From: Isoetes taiwanensis
Taxonomy: Eukaryota > Streptophyta > Lycopodiopsida > Isoetales > Isoetaceae
Length of the DNA: 64,000 bases
Direction: 5' to 3'
Assembly: GCA_021234155.1 (NCBI GenBank)
Contig: JAJEKV010000001.1
Location: 36,006,826 to 36,070,825 of the forward strand
Below the pieces are notes generated by a model. It did not search any database. It saw only the letters and a program-made list of their open reading frames with translations, and was not told the origin of the DNA. Position 1 is the stretch's first letter. Each line of letters opens with the position of its first letter. Positions 47,160-57,930 of this stretch are shown piece after piece. The position numbers and the translations under genes are program-made.

Positions 47160-50100
47160 CCCTAACTCTCGCAGAGGTACTTCTGTCTGTAAGCAGGGAA
47201 GGTGGGAATTTTGATGGAGCTTTAGAAGAGCTCTGGCAATCTTAATTGGAGGACTATGTTCGTGCCAGACCTATTTTTCATAGCCAGACCTATTTTTCAT
47301 AGCCGGCTCTAAAGATCGAATCCACCATGACCTTTACAGGGACGAAAGCACATGGCTTTGATGATATGACAGTTTGATAATAAGAACTTTGTCTTATCAG
47401 AAGTTTTACAGGGCTTTTGCATGAGAGATTGATGCTTTCAGGCACTCACCAGGTGCTCACCAGTTATCTCTTTCGGGCTTGCTTCCAGACGTCATATTGC
47501 CTTCTTGATGAAACCATCATTCATCTTCTTCACACCGGCCTGATCTCCAGGAGTAACCTACAGTATTGGGTTAAATCTTGCACCTATGTCTTCTGTATCT
47601 TTAACAATTCTCTTCATTTTCTCTGGAACGTCACATTCTGCATTCTGCTTACAGTTCCACATGACCTCGCTTCCAATCCCCATATTGGTGATATTGGTAT
47701 GGGATATCCACAGGCTCTTTATAATAGCCAAATTTCTGAGGGGGAATGGCTGTTTGCATGGTACTTGGCATCTACAAGATATTCAATGACAACCCAATCC
47801 GGCCTGAGATGGACATCTTTGTCTCTCCTTCATGGCTAATGGAAGCATCAGCCTGAGCCTTTTTCTTCTGAACAACAAAGTCTTAATTTCCGGTATCTGC
47901 AAATACTTCTGCAGCTCCTTCTCTAGCAGCTTGCTCGAGCTCTGTGGTAACAGCTCCTTCTTGAGAAAAAATAATGTTTGAATACTCCTTCTTGAGAATG
48001 AGTAGGCATGATAGGGCGCTAAGAACAGAGCATGAACGAGCATGTCTTAGGGTAATCCAAATAATTCCTTCCAAAGAGCAACTATTGCACAATTAGAACT
48101 GTGATAGATTCAGCGCCAAAATTTTTGAGCAGACTATGGAAAGACCAACCTAGACTTGCTGATGTCCATGTGGATCCTCTCATTTGTTAGCACATTCTTC
48201 ATTCGTCATTTGGATTATAATGCCAAAGACTTTAAAGTGAGAATCAATACTAGTTTGCTTGGAGCATAGCGTGGGGCATGCTAATTGAAAAGGCGTTTGT
48301 CATTTGAAGTATTTAGTTACCTACCACCATGCCATTTGAAAATTATTTCGTTCTTTTATGACCACTATCAGATTCAAGAATCATACTTTAAGAATGCAAA
48401 TATACACAATCAACAACAATCATTAAACATTAACATAATTTCTATACTTTATTATTGACATTGGGTACAACTATTCTTATGAAATAGCACTACGAAAAAG
48501 GTGCTCCAATACCCCAAAAAATACCCCCCAAAAATGCTTGTAAAATCCCCTTTTTATGTCGAACATCAGGGGATAAAATGGATCTTTGGAATCGGGGTAT
48601 TTGCCCACAATCCCCCTTTTCCTCATTTGTAAGATAATGCCTCGTTACACTGGTGTCACAATCCCCCCTTCAAAAAATGTAGATTCATACCCTGCTATCA
48701 TTTGTAAGATAATACCCTATTTTAGATAATACCCTATTATCATTTGTAAGCTAATATTATATTTCAGATAATACCTTGAAATAACATACCCCAAAATAAT
48801 ACCCTGTTATCATTTGTAAGATAATACTCATTTCAAAAACAAGTTGATATGTAACAAATTGGTCACAGTTGATCAGTAAGAAATTAATTCTCATTATTTT
48901 AGAAACAACAGTAACAAATTGATCAAATTTTAAGAAAAGAATCTGATACACAAAATTCTGCTTGACCAGACTGTTTCTTGGCAGCTGATTGAGAGTTTTG
49001 CTCAACAAATAATCTACCAAGTCCAACTATATCTGCTGCAGAGCAATGGCAGTAAGATCCAAAAAATGTATTCTTCTACTAGCCAGAGCATATTCACTTT
49101 AGTACGATAAACATCATGGAGATTGTATATTCTATCCACCATTTGAATAGCAATTCCATTCGTTTCCATGAATGTCATTCTTGATATCATAGCAGCACTT
49201 GGTACTCACAAAATTCTGCATATGCATCACAAGGCTGTCAAGTTTGCTTTTTTTTCACTTTAAAATACAGATTACGTTGCCTACAATGGTTTTCCACAAA
49301 GTTCTCTATGACTTTCAGGACCAAAAAAGTGATTAGCAGATGAAAGAAAAAGTATGTGATTTTGCATACTCTGAGGATAGAATAGTCCCACTTGTGGACC
49401 CGGTGCGCCACTTTCCATTAGTATCTCTCCTTTCTCTTGTTTCAGCGACTGTAACCAGGTCTCCCTTCTCACTATATGGACTGCATGTCAATGCTCCTAA
49501 CACAACCTCTATTGAAGCACCAGAGTTCTTTTGCATCCACAAACACCGGCATTACTAGAGCTCTTCTTTTACATGAAAAGTCTGGCTTAGATTAAAGAGG
49601 GGCAAATAAGTCGAAATAAGAATTTGACGAAGCAGAGAATAGGCAGATTCAAAGAAAGACCTGTGACATTCTAAGAAAAGTGGATTTGCCATCGGTTACT
49701 AGCAAAAATTTTCAATCCCTTGCAAATTTTATGAGGTATTCCATGCCGCCAGGAATCTGGTAGAGAATTTGAAATCTGGCCATCTTTGAAACACTGGTAG
49801 ATGAAGAGCTTCTTTAGATGGAAACATTTGAAGAGAGAAGGATGAACTAGGCATTTTTTGTGCATATTGGATTGCTTAAAGCTTCAAAAACATAACTCGG
49901 ATTGATTTCTACTTACCATATGCTTCATCTGTATGGTGTTTGGGTAGAAGCATGAAAGGGTGGGCAAAAAAAAAGCCAGTATTTTACATTTACAAATTCA
50001 AAATGTAAGGAAATCCCTCCCCCCAGAAATTATTATTCTTTGAATGAATCATTAATAGGGCAAATAATTTTGAACTCTCCTCCCGCTCTCTGTTCAACCT

Positions 50101-50230
50101 CCCTCCCGCTCGAACCTCCATAGCCGAAAGTTTGACATCCATATTCGAACCTCCATAGCCAAGATCAGGACCTCCATAGCCAAGAGAGCTGAAGCCAAGA
50201 TCATGATCTCCATTGCCAAAAGCCGAGATC
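47160..50230. other. Region between divergent genes
   Basis: No recognised gene. Minus-strand pieces around 47500-48090 (e.g. EGAVTTELEQAAREGAAEVF) have coding-like composition but could not be assigned. A degenerate repeat with ATCATTTGTAAGATAATACC as its core recurs four times between 48625 and 48830. Degenerate CTCCATAGCCAAGATCA-type repeats at 50110-50215 precede the next gene. Confidence 0.4.
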
Positions 50231-52538
50231 ATGATGAAGCAGCTTGGAACAAAGACATCTCCAAGGAAATCCCCTCGCAACAAACCTGTAAAGCCCATGC
50301 CAAGGTCTCCCACTAGAACTGCCGCCCGAAAAGTCAAGAGTGGGTCTTCTTCAGATCGGGAGGTCTTGCCGCCCGAGTTTGACAAGGTAAGCATCAGGCA
50401 GCTTAGGAGCAACAATTTTGATAGCATGTTTCCAGTGCAAATAGTGCAGGATGTTTGGGGTTCTGAAGCCCCTGCTGTTAGGGGTTATCAAGAGTGCAGG
50501 ATTAAGCCTATTTGGATGGCAGATTTTGTGTATGAGCACGTTTTTTGTAGGAAGGACATTGCAAATCATCACATTCCATTGTATTTTGCCCGAGCATATG
50601 CACTTCATTACAAAGGAGTAAGCATTGATTGGGATGAGGTGAAAGCAAGTGCAAGTCTTCATTCAAAAGGCTCTCAAAAAGAATTTGACCTGACAGAATT
50701 AGCTATAGTAAAGTCCTCCAATGTTAAAGCTACTAAATGTATGCCTCAGGTAGAATTGGGCCAGCAGTTGGAAATGATGAAAAGGTGGAGGGAAAGAAGA
50801 GCATTAGATTCTGCCTCCATGCTTGATGAAATACAGACTTTAAAAGAGAAAAGGAAAACAATGGAAATTGAACTGTTGAAGCATGAGAGTGATAAGAGCT
50901 TCTTGACAAGACTTGTGCAGAATAAAGATGCACAAATATGTGAGCAGTTCAGCATTATGGCAGGTTTAAAACCAAGCGGGAAGCCAACTGATGTGCAAAT
51001 GGCTTTGGCATCCCACTTAGAGGAGGAGAAATCAAGTTATATTGCTGACTTAGATGCTCTAATGATTCCCATTGATTGTTTAAAGGCTGATTTACAAGAA
51101 TTAGAAGCTGCCATTGAAAAAATCAGCAAGGATTTGGAAGTTAATTCCAACTGTGAGAATAGAATAAAGGAGATGACTAAGCATTTGGAAAGATCAGACC
51201 CGATAGGCCTGCAGCCCGCTCCCATACTCGCAGCAAGACGAAGCGCTTCATCCTCACATATCACCAATACTTGCAGCAGCTGCAATGATTGCCTTGACTC
51301 GACCATGGTAATATCTCCACTTTGTGGTCATACATATTGTCTATTTTGTCTTGTATTCAGGGTTTCAACGACGAATACATGTGTACATGATTGTTCATGG
51401 TCCGAGGACCTGTGGCACTGCTTAGGAATCCCTTCTGAAGGTACATCGATTTCTATTTTCATTACATAATTAGTTTGAGTGTACTTAGATGTAGTTAGTT
51501 TCCATCATGTACATAACTGTATTAGCATTTGATTTGGCGTGGTTTTGTCTTTATTGTAAAGAAGAAATGTATTTGCTTCTGTTCTTTACATTTACATGTA
51601 TCATGAAGTGCTTTTCTGGAATTCCTTTACAGGGTGTATTGATAGGGTGTATTGCATATGACTGTACTTTGCATTTACATGTGATCAGAAATGCATATGA
51701 ATTTAGTATTTGACTTTTCTTTACATTCAATGCTGAATGATGTATTTGATAGGGTGTATTGATAAAATATTTTGTTCTTTACATTTACATATGTTCTGAA
51801 ATGCATTTGAATTTAGTATTTGGGTTTCCTCTACATTCTGATAGCTATGCACACTAATGTACTTCTATTTTGTCGTTACATTATCAGCAGAAAGTTTGCC
51901 TGTAGTAAAAACCTACTTGCATCTAATTAACATTTGTTCTGTTTTGATTTGCATCTGATTGTTTTTTCTGCAGATTTTGCTTCTATCTACTCTACATCTC
52001 CCCTTGATTTTGAATCAAGTGTTTACATTTGTTATTTGCTTATGATCCCAATTGTCAATGCAGATATGGGTAGTATCAAGAAAGCAAGAACTAAGACTGC
52101 AGATAAACTAAACAATTCATGTTTCGTGCACTATGCTTATGTTCTGAATATAGCAAAATCTTATGTTGTAGGTGAAAAGAAGGATGTTGTTGGGAAGGGA
52201 TTGCATTTACCATTCTCAGACATCCCAGTTGTTGAACCTGGCACAAAAGATGCTGCTGCTATCGATGTTGGAAGTCCATCCACATCTACATTACCTTTGA
52301 GAATTGCAACAACTCATAAGCAATCAGTGCAGGATTTGGAGACCGAGGGGTACTTGGATAAAACTTCAGAAATTGTGGAAGGTAGGGTGATTACAGTCTG
52401 ATTACTTTAAGATTGCATCTGTTGTAGTTAGAGTTCACTAATGTTCAATATTTTGCAGCAGAGGTTGTTTCCAAAAAGAGATCCCAGCTGTTGAAGCCGA
52501 GCCGCTATTATTGCAGCAACAAGCTGAAAGCCCAGAAA
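50231..52538 (+). CDS. Basic / coiled-coil / RING-like protein, 5' exons of a Ulp1-like gene
   Basis: Exons 50231-51440, 51974-52381 and 52459-52538 join in phase with GT-AG borders. Exon 3 has a tandem NAGNAG acceptor (GCAGCAG). The start is the first in-frame ATG (ATGATGAAG). The N-terminus is basic with SPRK/SPxR motifs (TSPRKSPRNKPVKPMPRSPT). Residues ~190-320 are heptad-rich coiled coil. Residues ~349-371 read CSSCNDCLDSTMVISPLCGHTYCLFC, matching the first six ligands of a RING finger (CxxC, CxH, CxxC); the remaining pair may be CVHDC. Downstream exons of the same strand encode a Ulp1-like protease. The third exon ends in phase 0, whereas the next Ulp1-side exon needs phase 1. An exon is therefore missing from the 3-kb gap, or these are two genes. 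Confidence 0.6.
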
Positions 52539-52548
52539 GTAATTCTTT

Positions 52549-52581
<33 letters not shown>

Positions 52582-53101
52582 CATGCTTGGTAAGCCCCTT
52601 TGTTTCATTGATTGGATAGCATATCAGGTCCAGCTAGGAATAACTGTACCTTATGTGTATGGGAGGGTTTACATGATGGTTATTGAATACTTAATGGCCT
52701 ATAAGCTCATTTATTTTCCCTAAGTCTAATCCATTAATTTGGTGTCATATGTGGGTATGTGCCCTATGTGTGATATCTAGGATATTTTCCCTTCAACTGG
52801 TTTTGCATGATATATTCTGGTGGTGATACCATTCCGTATAAAGATATGGACTTAAGTTATTAAGTGTGTTATTCCAGCCTTAGTTAAATACTTGGGCTTG
52901 TTTCATGCTGTAGTCAGGCTTATTGACTTAAGTATTTTTTCAAGATTAAACATTTCTTTGCTTTCTCCCCGACCTTTAAGAGGGGCCTTAGCAGATCAGC
53001 GGCCTTACCTCGAGTTAGGGTTTCGAGGCATGCGCTGGAAACTTTACATGACAGACCATAGTTATGTTTGACGGTTCCCTTATCTAGTTTTCCCGGGCTT
53101 T

Positions 53102-53404
53102 TTGCTAATGGATGAATGGGATCTTATTCTTGAAGACGACCTTCCCTTTTCTGAGTCTGATATCCAGCGCTTGAATGAGACGGCTCTAGACAAGGAAATT
53201 GCATTTTGCATGCAAGACACTGATCTAAAGGGGAATAAAATAGACATGGATGGCTATAATAAGCGTGGCAAGCATAGCTATGGTGGCCAGCAACAGAATA
53301 GACATTTTCAGAGCACAAACAGACAAAGCTTTGGTGATACATCTTACTTTGTCCCTGAAACACAGTACATGGAGGATCAAGAATCGGATTTGGATGATAA
53401 GTAG
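53102..53404 (+). CDS. Hypothetical acidic protein fragment
   Basis: A 100-codon frame encoding DEWDLILEDDLPFSESDIQR, LDKEIAFCMQDTDLKGNKID and a Gln/Asn/Ser-rich end (YGGQQQNRHFQSTN...YMEDQESDLDDK). The composition is protein-like and unlike the surrounding AT-rich sequence. It is preceded by a GC-richer leader (52970-53100). The frame ends at TAG next to a donor-like TAG|GTATGA. It could be the first exon or a retrocopy of the 5' end of another gene inside the intron. Family not recognised. Confidence 0.4.
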   Translation: MLMDEWDLILEDDLPFSESDIQRLNETALDKEIAFCMQDTDLKGNKIDMDGYNKRGKHSYGGQQQNRHFQSTNRQSFGDTSYFVPETQYMEDQESDLDDK

Positions 53405-54269
53405 GTATGAACTAAGTTGTTCTTGAGTGCTAAGGCTGCGTAAGATTACACTGGTAAAATAGTTGAGCTTAGCCAGCAACACTTTGTTACTTGATGGCTT
53501 TGTACTGCGGGCTAACTGTGACAAAAGCTATTTGTTAGCTCGTGATTTTATAATAGACCATGGACACTTCCTTTGGTCTGTTATCTATAAATAGATTCCC
53601 TGTTTCCGGATCAAGAACCTAAGGGAATTCGTAGCAGAATAGGCCTGTACAAGGTTATTTTTTATCTTGAGAATCATTCTATTCCTAAATATATTATTTG
53701 GTCTGCTCTGTTTTATGCTATTGTTTGAATGTCATCTATTTCCAAGTTATTATCTTTTTGATCTTGTGGCAAAGGGATTACATTAGGTGATCGGTGAATA
53801 ACCGAGAAGCCTAAGGTACCTTTTGGCCCTTGCAATTTTACCCAGTCTATGGCTAACTTTGTACTGATTGGCTGCAGGTACGGGCTTCTCTTCTTAATGT
53901 TTTCCTTTTGTCCAAGGTTTTAGGAGTTCTTGGGAGATGGCTAGCTCATGGAGACTGTAGCTGGGAACACATGAAGTTTGTTTAAAGTTTTCAGCTGTTT
54001 TGATAGACAAGGATCATTTGATAACACTGTTGACAACTCAGTAAAGTTTTAGAGAGGATGTTTCTTTTTTCTCAAAAAGAAGGTACTATTTAGATGCATT
54101 TTGTGAAACATAGGTCTTCTGGACAACATGGATTCCTACAATGTAAAACACGGACGTGTATTGCTGGTTTTCATAAACTTTCTCCTGCTTTTATATGGTT
54201 TTACTATGTCTCTTACTGTTATTCCACTTTAAAAGTGCTTTCTTCCTATTTAGGAAGCTAGATGTTATT

Positions 54270-54843
54270 TCCTATATGCTGTAACAGAGTTCTAGTTTAC
54301 ATGGAACTTGACTGAAACATTCCAGATGTATTATGTTCTTAAGGTATATGTCTCTGTTTCGTACCTGAAAGTAATTTTTTCTGTTATATCTCGCTCTTTG
54401 CTGCTCATCGCACTATAAATCCAGTTCTACTATTGTATTACGTGCACTAGCCTTATTGGGTTAACAGGGGATTCAGCATAAACTAGGATATGTTAAGGTA
54501 ATTCCATTAAAAATATATGGGATACGTGGTCTTTAAAACATACAGGCAGCTTGATGGTTTATCCTTTATGCTGTAACAAGGTCTTTGTTTTCCTTTATAA
54601 TTGACTAAATCTATCCAAAGGAATTAGTTCTGAAAGTTTATGACATGATGTAGTGCCTGAAAGGGTCTTTTTCTGTCATATCTCTATGTTTTCTGCTCAT
54701 AGTATGATATATCCAGGCCTGCTCTTGTAATAAATACTGTAACACTATTGGGCTAACCGGTGATGCTGCCTAAACTTTGGAATGAATAAGTAATTCCCTT
54801 TAAAGGGTTGTCGATTTAGGTTCTTCAAAACATACAGGCTACA
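54270..54843. repeat. Direct tandem duplication (~283-bp units)
   Basis: Units 54270-54550 and 54561-54843 share ATGCTGTAACA, TACCTGAAA/TGCCTGAAA, TTCTGTTATATCTC/TTCTGTCATATCTC, CTATTGGG-TAAC and AAAACATACAGGC in the same order. They are well diverged. Confidence 0.75.
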
Positions 54844-55534
54844 CTTATGTGATAAGGTGCTATACAATCTACAACATTGACTTGTCTTGTTGACACAATT
54901 TTAAAGAAAGATTCGATAATAAGTCATGTAATTAAGAGTTGTTTAAATTATGTGAGGGTTGTCTACTAGAAGTGACAAACATATTTGAATAGTCTATCAA
55001 ATAAGTATGATAAATTTGCTGAAGTTACATGGTTTATGAACATGGTAACATAGGTTGTATTTACCGCATGTGTAATGTTCAAAGCATAGATTATGGCAGA
55101 AAGGTGTGGTACCTTACATAAGTCTCTGGAATTTAAAGACCTTAGTATGGTTATGTGCCATTTTTGGCAATGCATTGTATTAACATAATAGTGCTCGTTT
55201 GCACAAATAGAGGCATGTGAGACTCATACGTTTGGGTAAGGGTAGATTATGGTGAGTTCTGATCTCGGATTGGCTACATGTATCCGTGTGGACCACCGTG
55301 GTTTTGTCAAGGTATTTATCTTGATTGAAAGGGTTTATTTGGATTTGGCACTATTAGATTAATGGTGGCTTACTGTTTTCCCTAGACGTATGGTGCCATC
55401 TTGGACTGAAAGGTCCATGTATGGCCAGATAAGACAGCGAAGGGATTGACCGAAGCTGATGTTTGTGCTAGGTCAACTAGTTCAAGCCGGTTTTTTTTTT
55501 TTGCATTTTGAAACTTACGTTGACGTGTTTACAG

Positions 55535-57060
55535 ATAAAATTACTGAAGATGTTGGTGACGACATTGAAAACAGTCCTGAAGCTGTTGTTGAAGTTCAAG
55601 TTGAGGAAAAGTCTTGTTCTTTGGCAGGTACGTGTTTCTTTTTTTGTCTTGCTTTCAAAACATTAGAATGAAGCACTTTCTTTACTTCAGAGACTTGCGA
55701 CGATTCAATGGAGCCAGATGATGTTGAAGAAGCCTTGGAGATTGCAGCCAAGGCAACTACTAAATTTATGGTCAAAGCTGATGCCAAAACAGCTGGAAAA
55801 AAGAGAGTGCAAACCAAAGCAGGGACATCCGCTGCAAAATGGTAATTGCTAGCTTACATTTACTTAGTTATACTTCAGTAGCTTATTAGATTTTACTCGT
55901 TTTGCAGGTCTAAACCACTAGAAACAAGGATTGGAAGGTATCAATTTATGCTTTATTGTCATGGATCAATTGTTAATATGACACTAACATCTTGGATCTG
56001 ATAACAGAAATGATGACAAGGATAAACTTATTAAATTCACGCCATTCACGCCATTCAAGAACTGTCCGCCGGCTGAACTGAAAGTGGTTGTATCTGACAT
56101 AGCAATTTTATGTGCAATTAACTCTAAAATGAGTAGCCGCTTAGTGGATCTTTATGGCAGGTAATAACCTGGTTGTAACCGAGTTGTATTTGTTGCTATT
56201 CCTTGTCTCTAATATTAACCTTAATCTAATCCAGGTGCTTGTATGAGACATTGCCTTCCGAGTGGAAGAGCAAAATCTTTTTTTATCCTGCTTACAACTA
56301 TATAAGGTTTAGAGAAGCTACCAGCAGCAAAAGAAAGAGTGAATCAGCTGAAGGATCACTGAATGTCATTGAAATAGTGAAATCAGGGATGAGGGGGATT
56401 GTGGTAGCTAAATGCCATCATATCCTTGTACCTATCATTGAGAATGACCATTTTGTGCTGGCTGTTTTTACGCTCGCACCATCTGATTCCAAGATCCTAC
56501 ATGCTCCAGCAATTCACGTCTTGAATTCTCTTACAGGTTATGCGACGAACAAGAAAGCAATCAAAGGGTATGTAATACTTTAAGTTGTTGTTTTACTTTT
56601 CTTCGCTATTTCGGTCTGCTAAATTTTGTGATATGTAGGCTGCACACACAAATGTTAACCCTATCGATCGGTCAAGTATCTAGAGGCATCGATTTCATGA
56701 AGAGAAATAATGTTAATCGGATTCAGCAAGTAGAGGTGCCACAGCAGCCCGATTTAACATCATGTGGGTTGTATGTGATGGAATTTATGCACAAATATGT
56801 TGAAGCTCTTGTCTCTGGTAGAGATATGGAAGTAAGTTGTATGCCTTCCCTTGTATGTACTGCATCTCATGTTCCTTTAAATATTTCTAACCTTATTTAT
56901 TGATGTCACAAATTACATCTAAATGGTTCTCTCATGAATCGTCATCCATCCCGACGACAATTTCTAATAGATGCTTTGGTCACGCATTGTGATGCCAATC
57001 CGAAAGAACGATCGTCGGCCAGCCCTCCTCGATTTTCGATTTATGATTGATGCACAGTAG
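55535..57060 (+). CDS. Ulp1/SENP-like (C48) cysteine protease domain exons
   Basis: Seven exons keep phase: 55535-55627, 55691-55841, 55908-55937, 56008-56160, 56235-56567, 56639-56831 and 56971-57060. They encode an acidic segment, a Lys-rich linker (KADAKTAGKKRVQTKAGTSA) and a C-terminal papain-fold protease like Ulp1, which in other proteins removes SUMO. Visible catalytic features are a His in IENDHFVLAVF, Asn in AIHVLNSLTGY where Ulp1 normally has Asp, and Gln plus Cys in VPQQPDLTSCGLYVMEFMHK. The last exon (MLWSRIVMPI...FMIDAQ) is inferred from the acceptor CTAATAG and its open phase. Ulp1-like genes are often carried by plant DNA transposons, so this may be a captured or transposon gene. 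Upstream exons at 50.2-52.5 kb probably belong to it. Confidence 0.75.
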
Positions 57061-57485
57061 AAGATACGAGAACAGAATTTGAGCTGATCATGAGTCTGAG
57101 TATCTGATTTTGCAAGATGAACTATGTAACAGGCTTATATCTATTTTTTGTTCACATTTTTGTTCACATTTCCTATCATAAGGAATGTGTATATGACACT
57201 ATGCTGAATAGTATACTACTGATAGTATACTTTATGACTATGTAAGTTATAATTATGAATATAAAAAACACCTTACCTCCAAAAAAAAAAAAAAAAAAAA
57301 AAAAAAAGATTTCTGATTTAAAGAAGCCTTGCACCCTTTTTGGTCAATTAAAACAGTTACTTGATTGTTTCGAGTGATATGTTTTGTGAAAAACCCTTAT
57401 ACAAATATGTGTGATATTATGTAACCTTTGAAACCTTACACAAATAGAAGTACAAATTGCATTTTTGTACATTCCTTATTGCATT
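57061..57485. other. 3' flank of the Ulp1-like gene with a 27-bp A-tract
   Basis: An A27 tract at 57281-57307 resembles a retroposon tail, but no element could be delimited upstream. Otherwise AT-rich and non-coding. Confidence 0.5.
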
Positions 57486-57925
57486 TGGAATGGAATATCC
57501 TTAATGCCTTGAATGAAAGGAATATTCCTTATTACATTGAAAGGAATATTCCTTCATGCCTTGACAGGAATATTCCTTAACGCCTTGAAAGGAATATTCC
57601 TCAATGCCTCGAAAGGAATATTCCTTATCGAATTTTAAGGAATATTCCTTAATGCCTTGCCAGGAATATTCCTTAACACCTTGAAATGAATATTCCTTAT
57701 TGCATTCAAAAGAATATTCCTTAATGCCCCAAAAGGAATATTCTCTGATGCCTTGAAAGGAATATTCCTTATTGCATTCAAAGGAATATTCCTTAATGCC
57801 TCGGAATGAATATTTCCTGATGCCTTGAAAGGAATATTCCTTGATGCTTTGAGAGGGAATATTCTGTAATGAGATCAATGTTCCTTAATGCCTTGAAAGG
57901 AATATTCCTTAATGCCTTGAAAGAA
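57486..57925. repeat. 24-bp palindromic tandem array 1
   Basis: About 18 units with consensus AAGGAATATTCCTTAATGCC plus TTGA. The first 14 bases are a perfect palindrome. Variation is mainly in the 10-bp linker (ATGCCTTGA, ATTGCATTCA, ACGCCTTGA). The period of 24 keeps a minus-strand frame open for 125 codons (57501-57878) as an eight-residue repeat, KEYSFQGI and variants. It abuts the start of the LINE derivative at 57931. Confidence 0.95.
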
Positions 57926-57930
57926 ATTCT

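Larger units (their letters stand above)
52539..55534. other. 3-kb gap in the Ulp1-like gene (intron with insertions)
   Basis: A T-tract at ~52550-52577 suggests the poly(A) end of a minus-strand retroposon. A 283-bp direct duplication lies at 54270-54843, and a separate short coding frame at 53102-53404. An exon linking the two halves of the Ulp1-like gene should lie here but was not found. Confidence 0.45.

Noticed and set aside
47417-47839. 140-codon plus-strand ORF
   Set aside because: Composition is not protein-like, and the opposite strand shows more plausible coding pieces. Neither could be assigned.
57501-57878. 125-codon minus-strand ORF as a normal gene
   Set aside because: It is entirely the translation of the 24-bp tandem repeat. 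Kept only as an observation.
57486-57925. CRISPR-like array
   Set aside because: The repeats are head-to-tail 24-mers without unique spacers, in a plant nuclear context.
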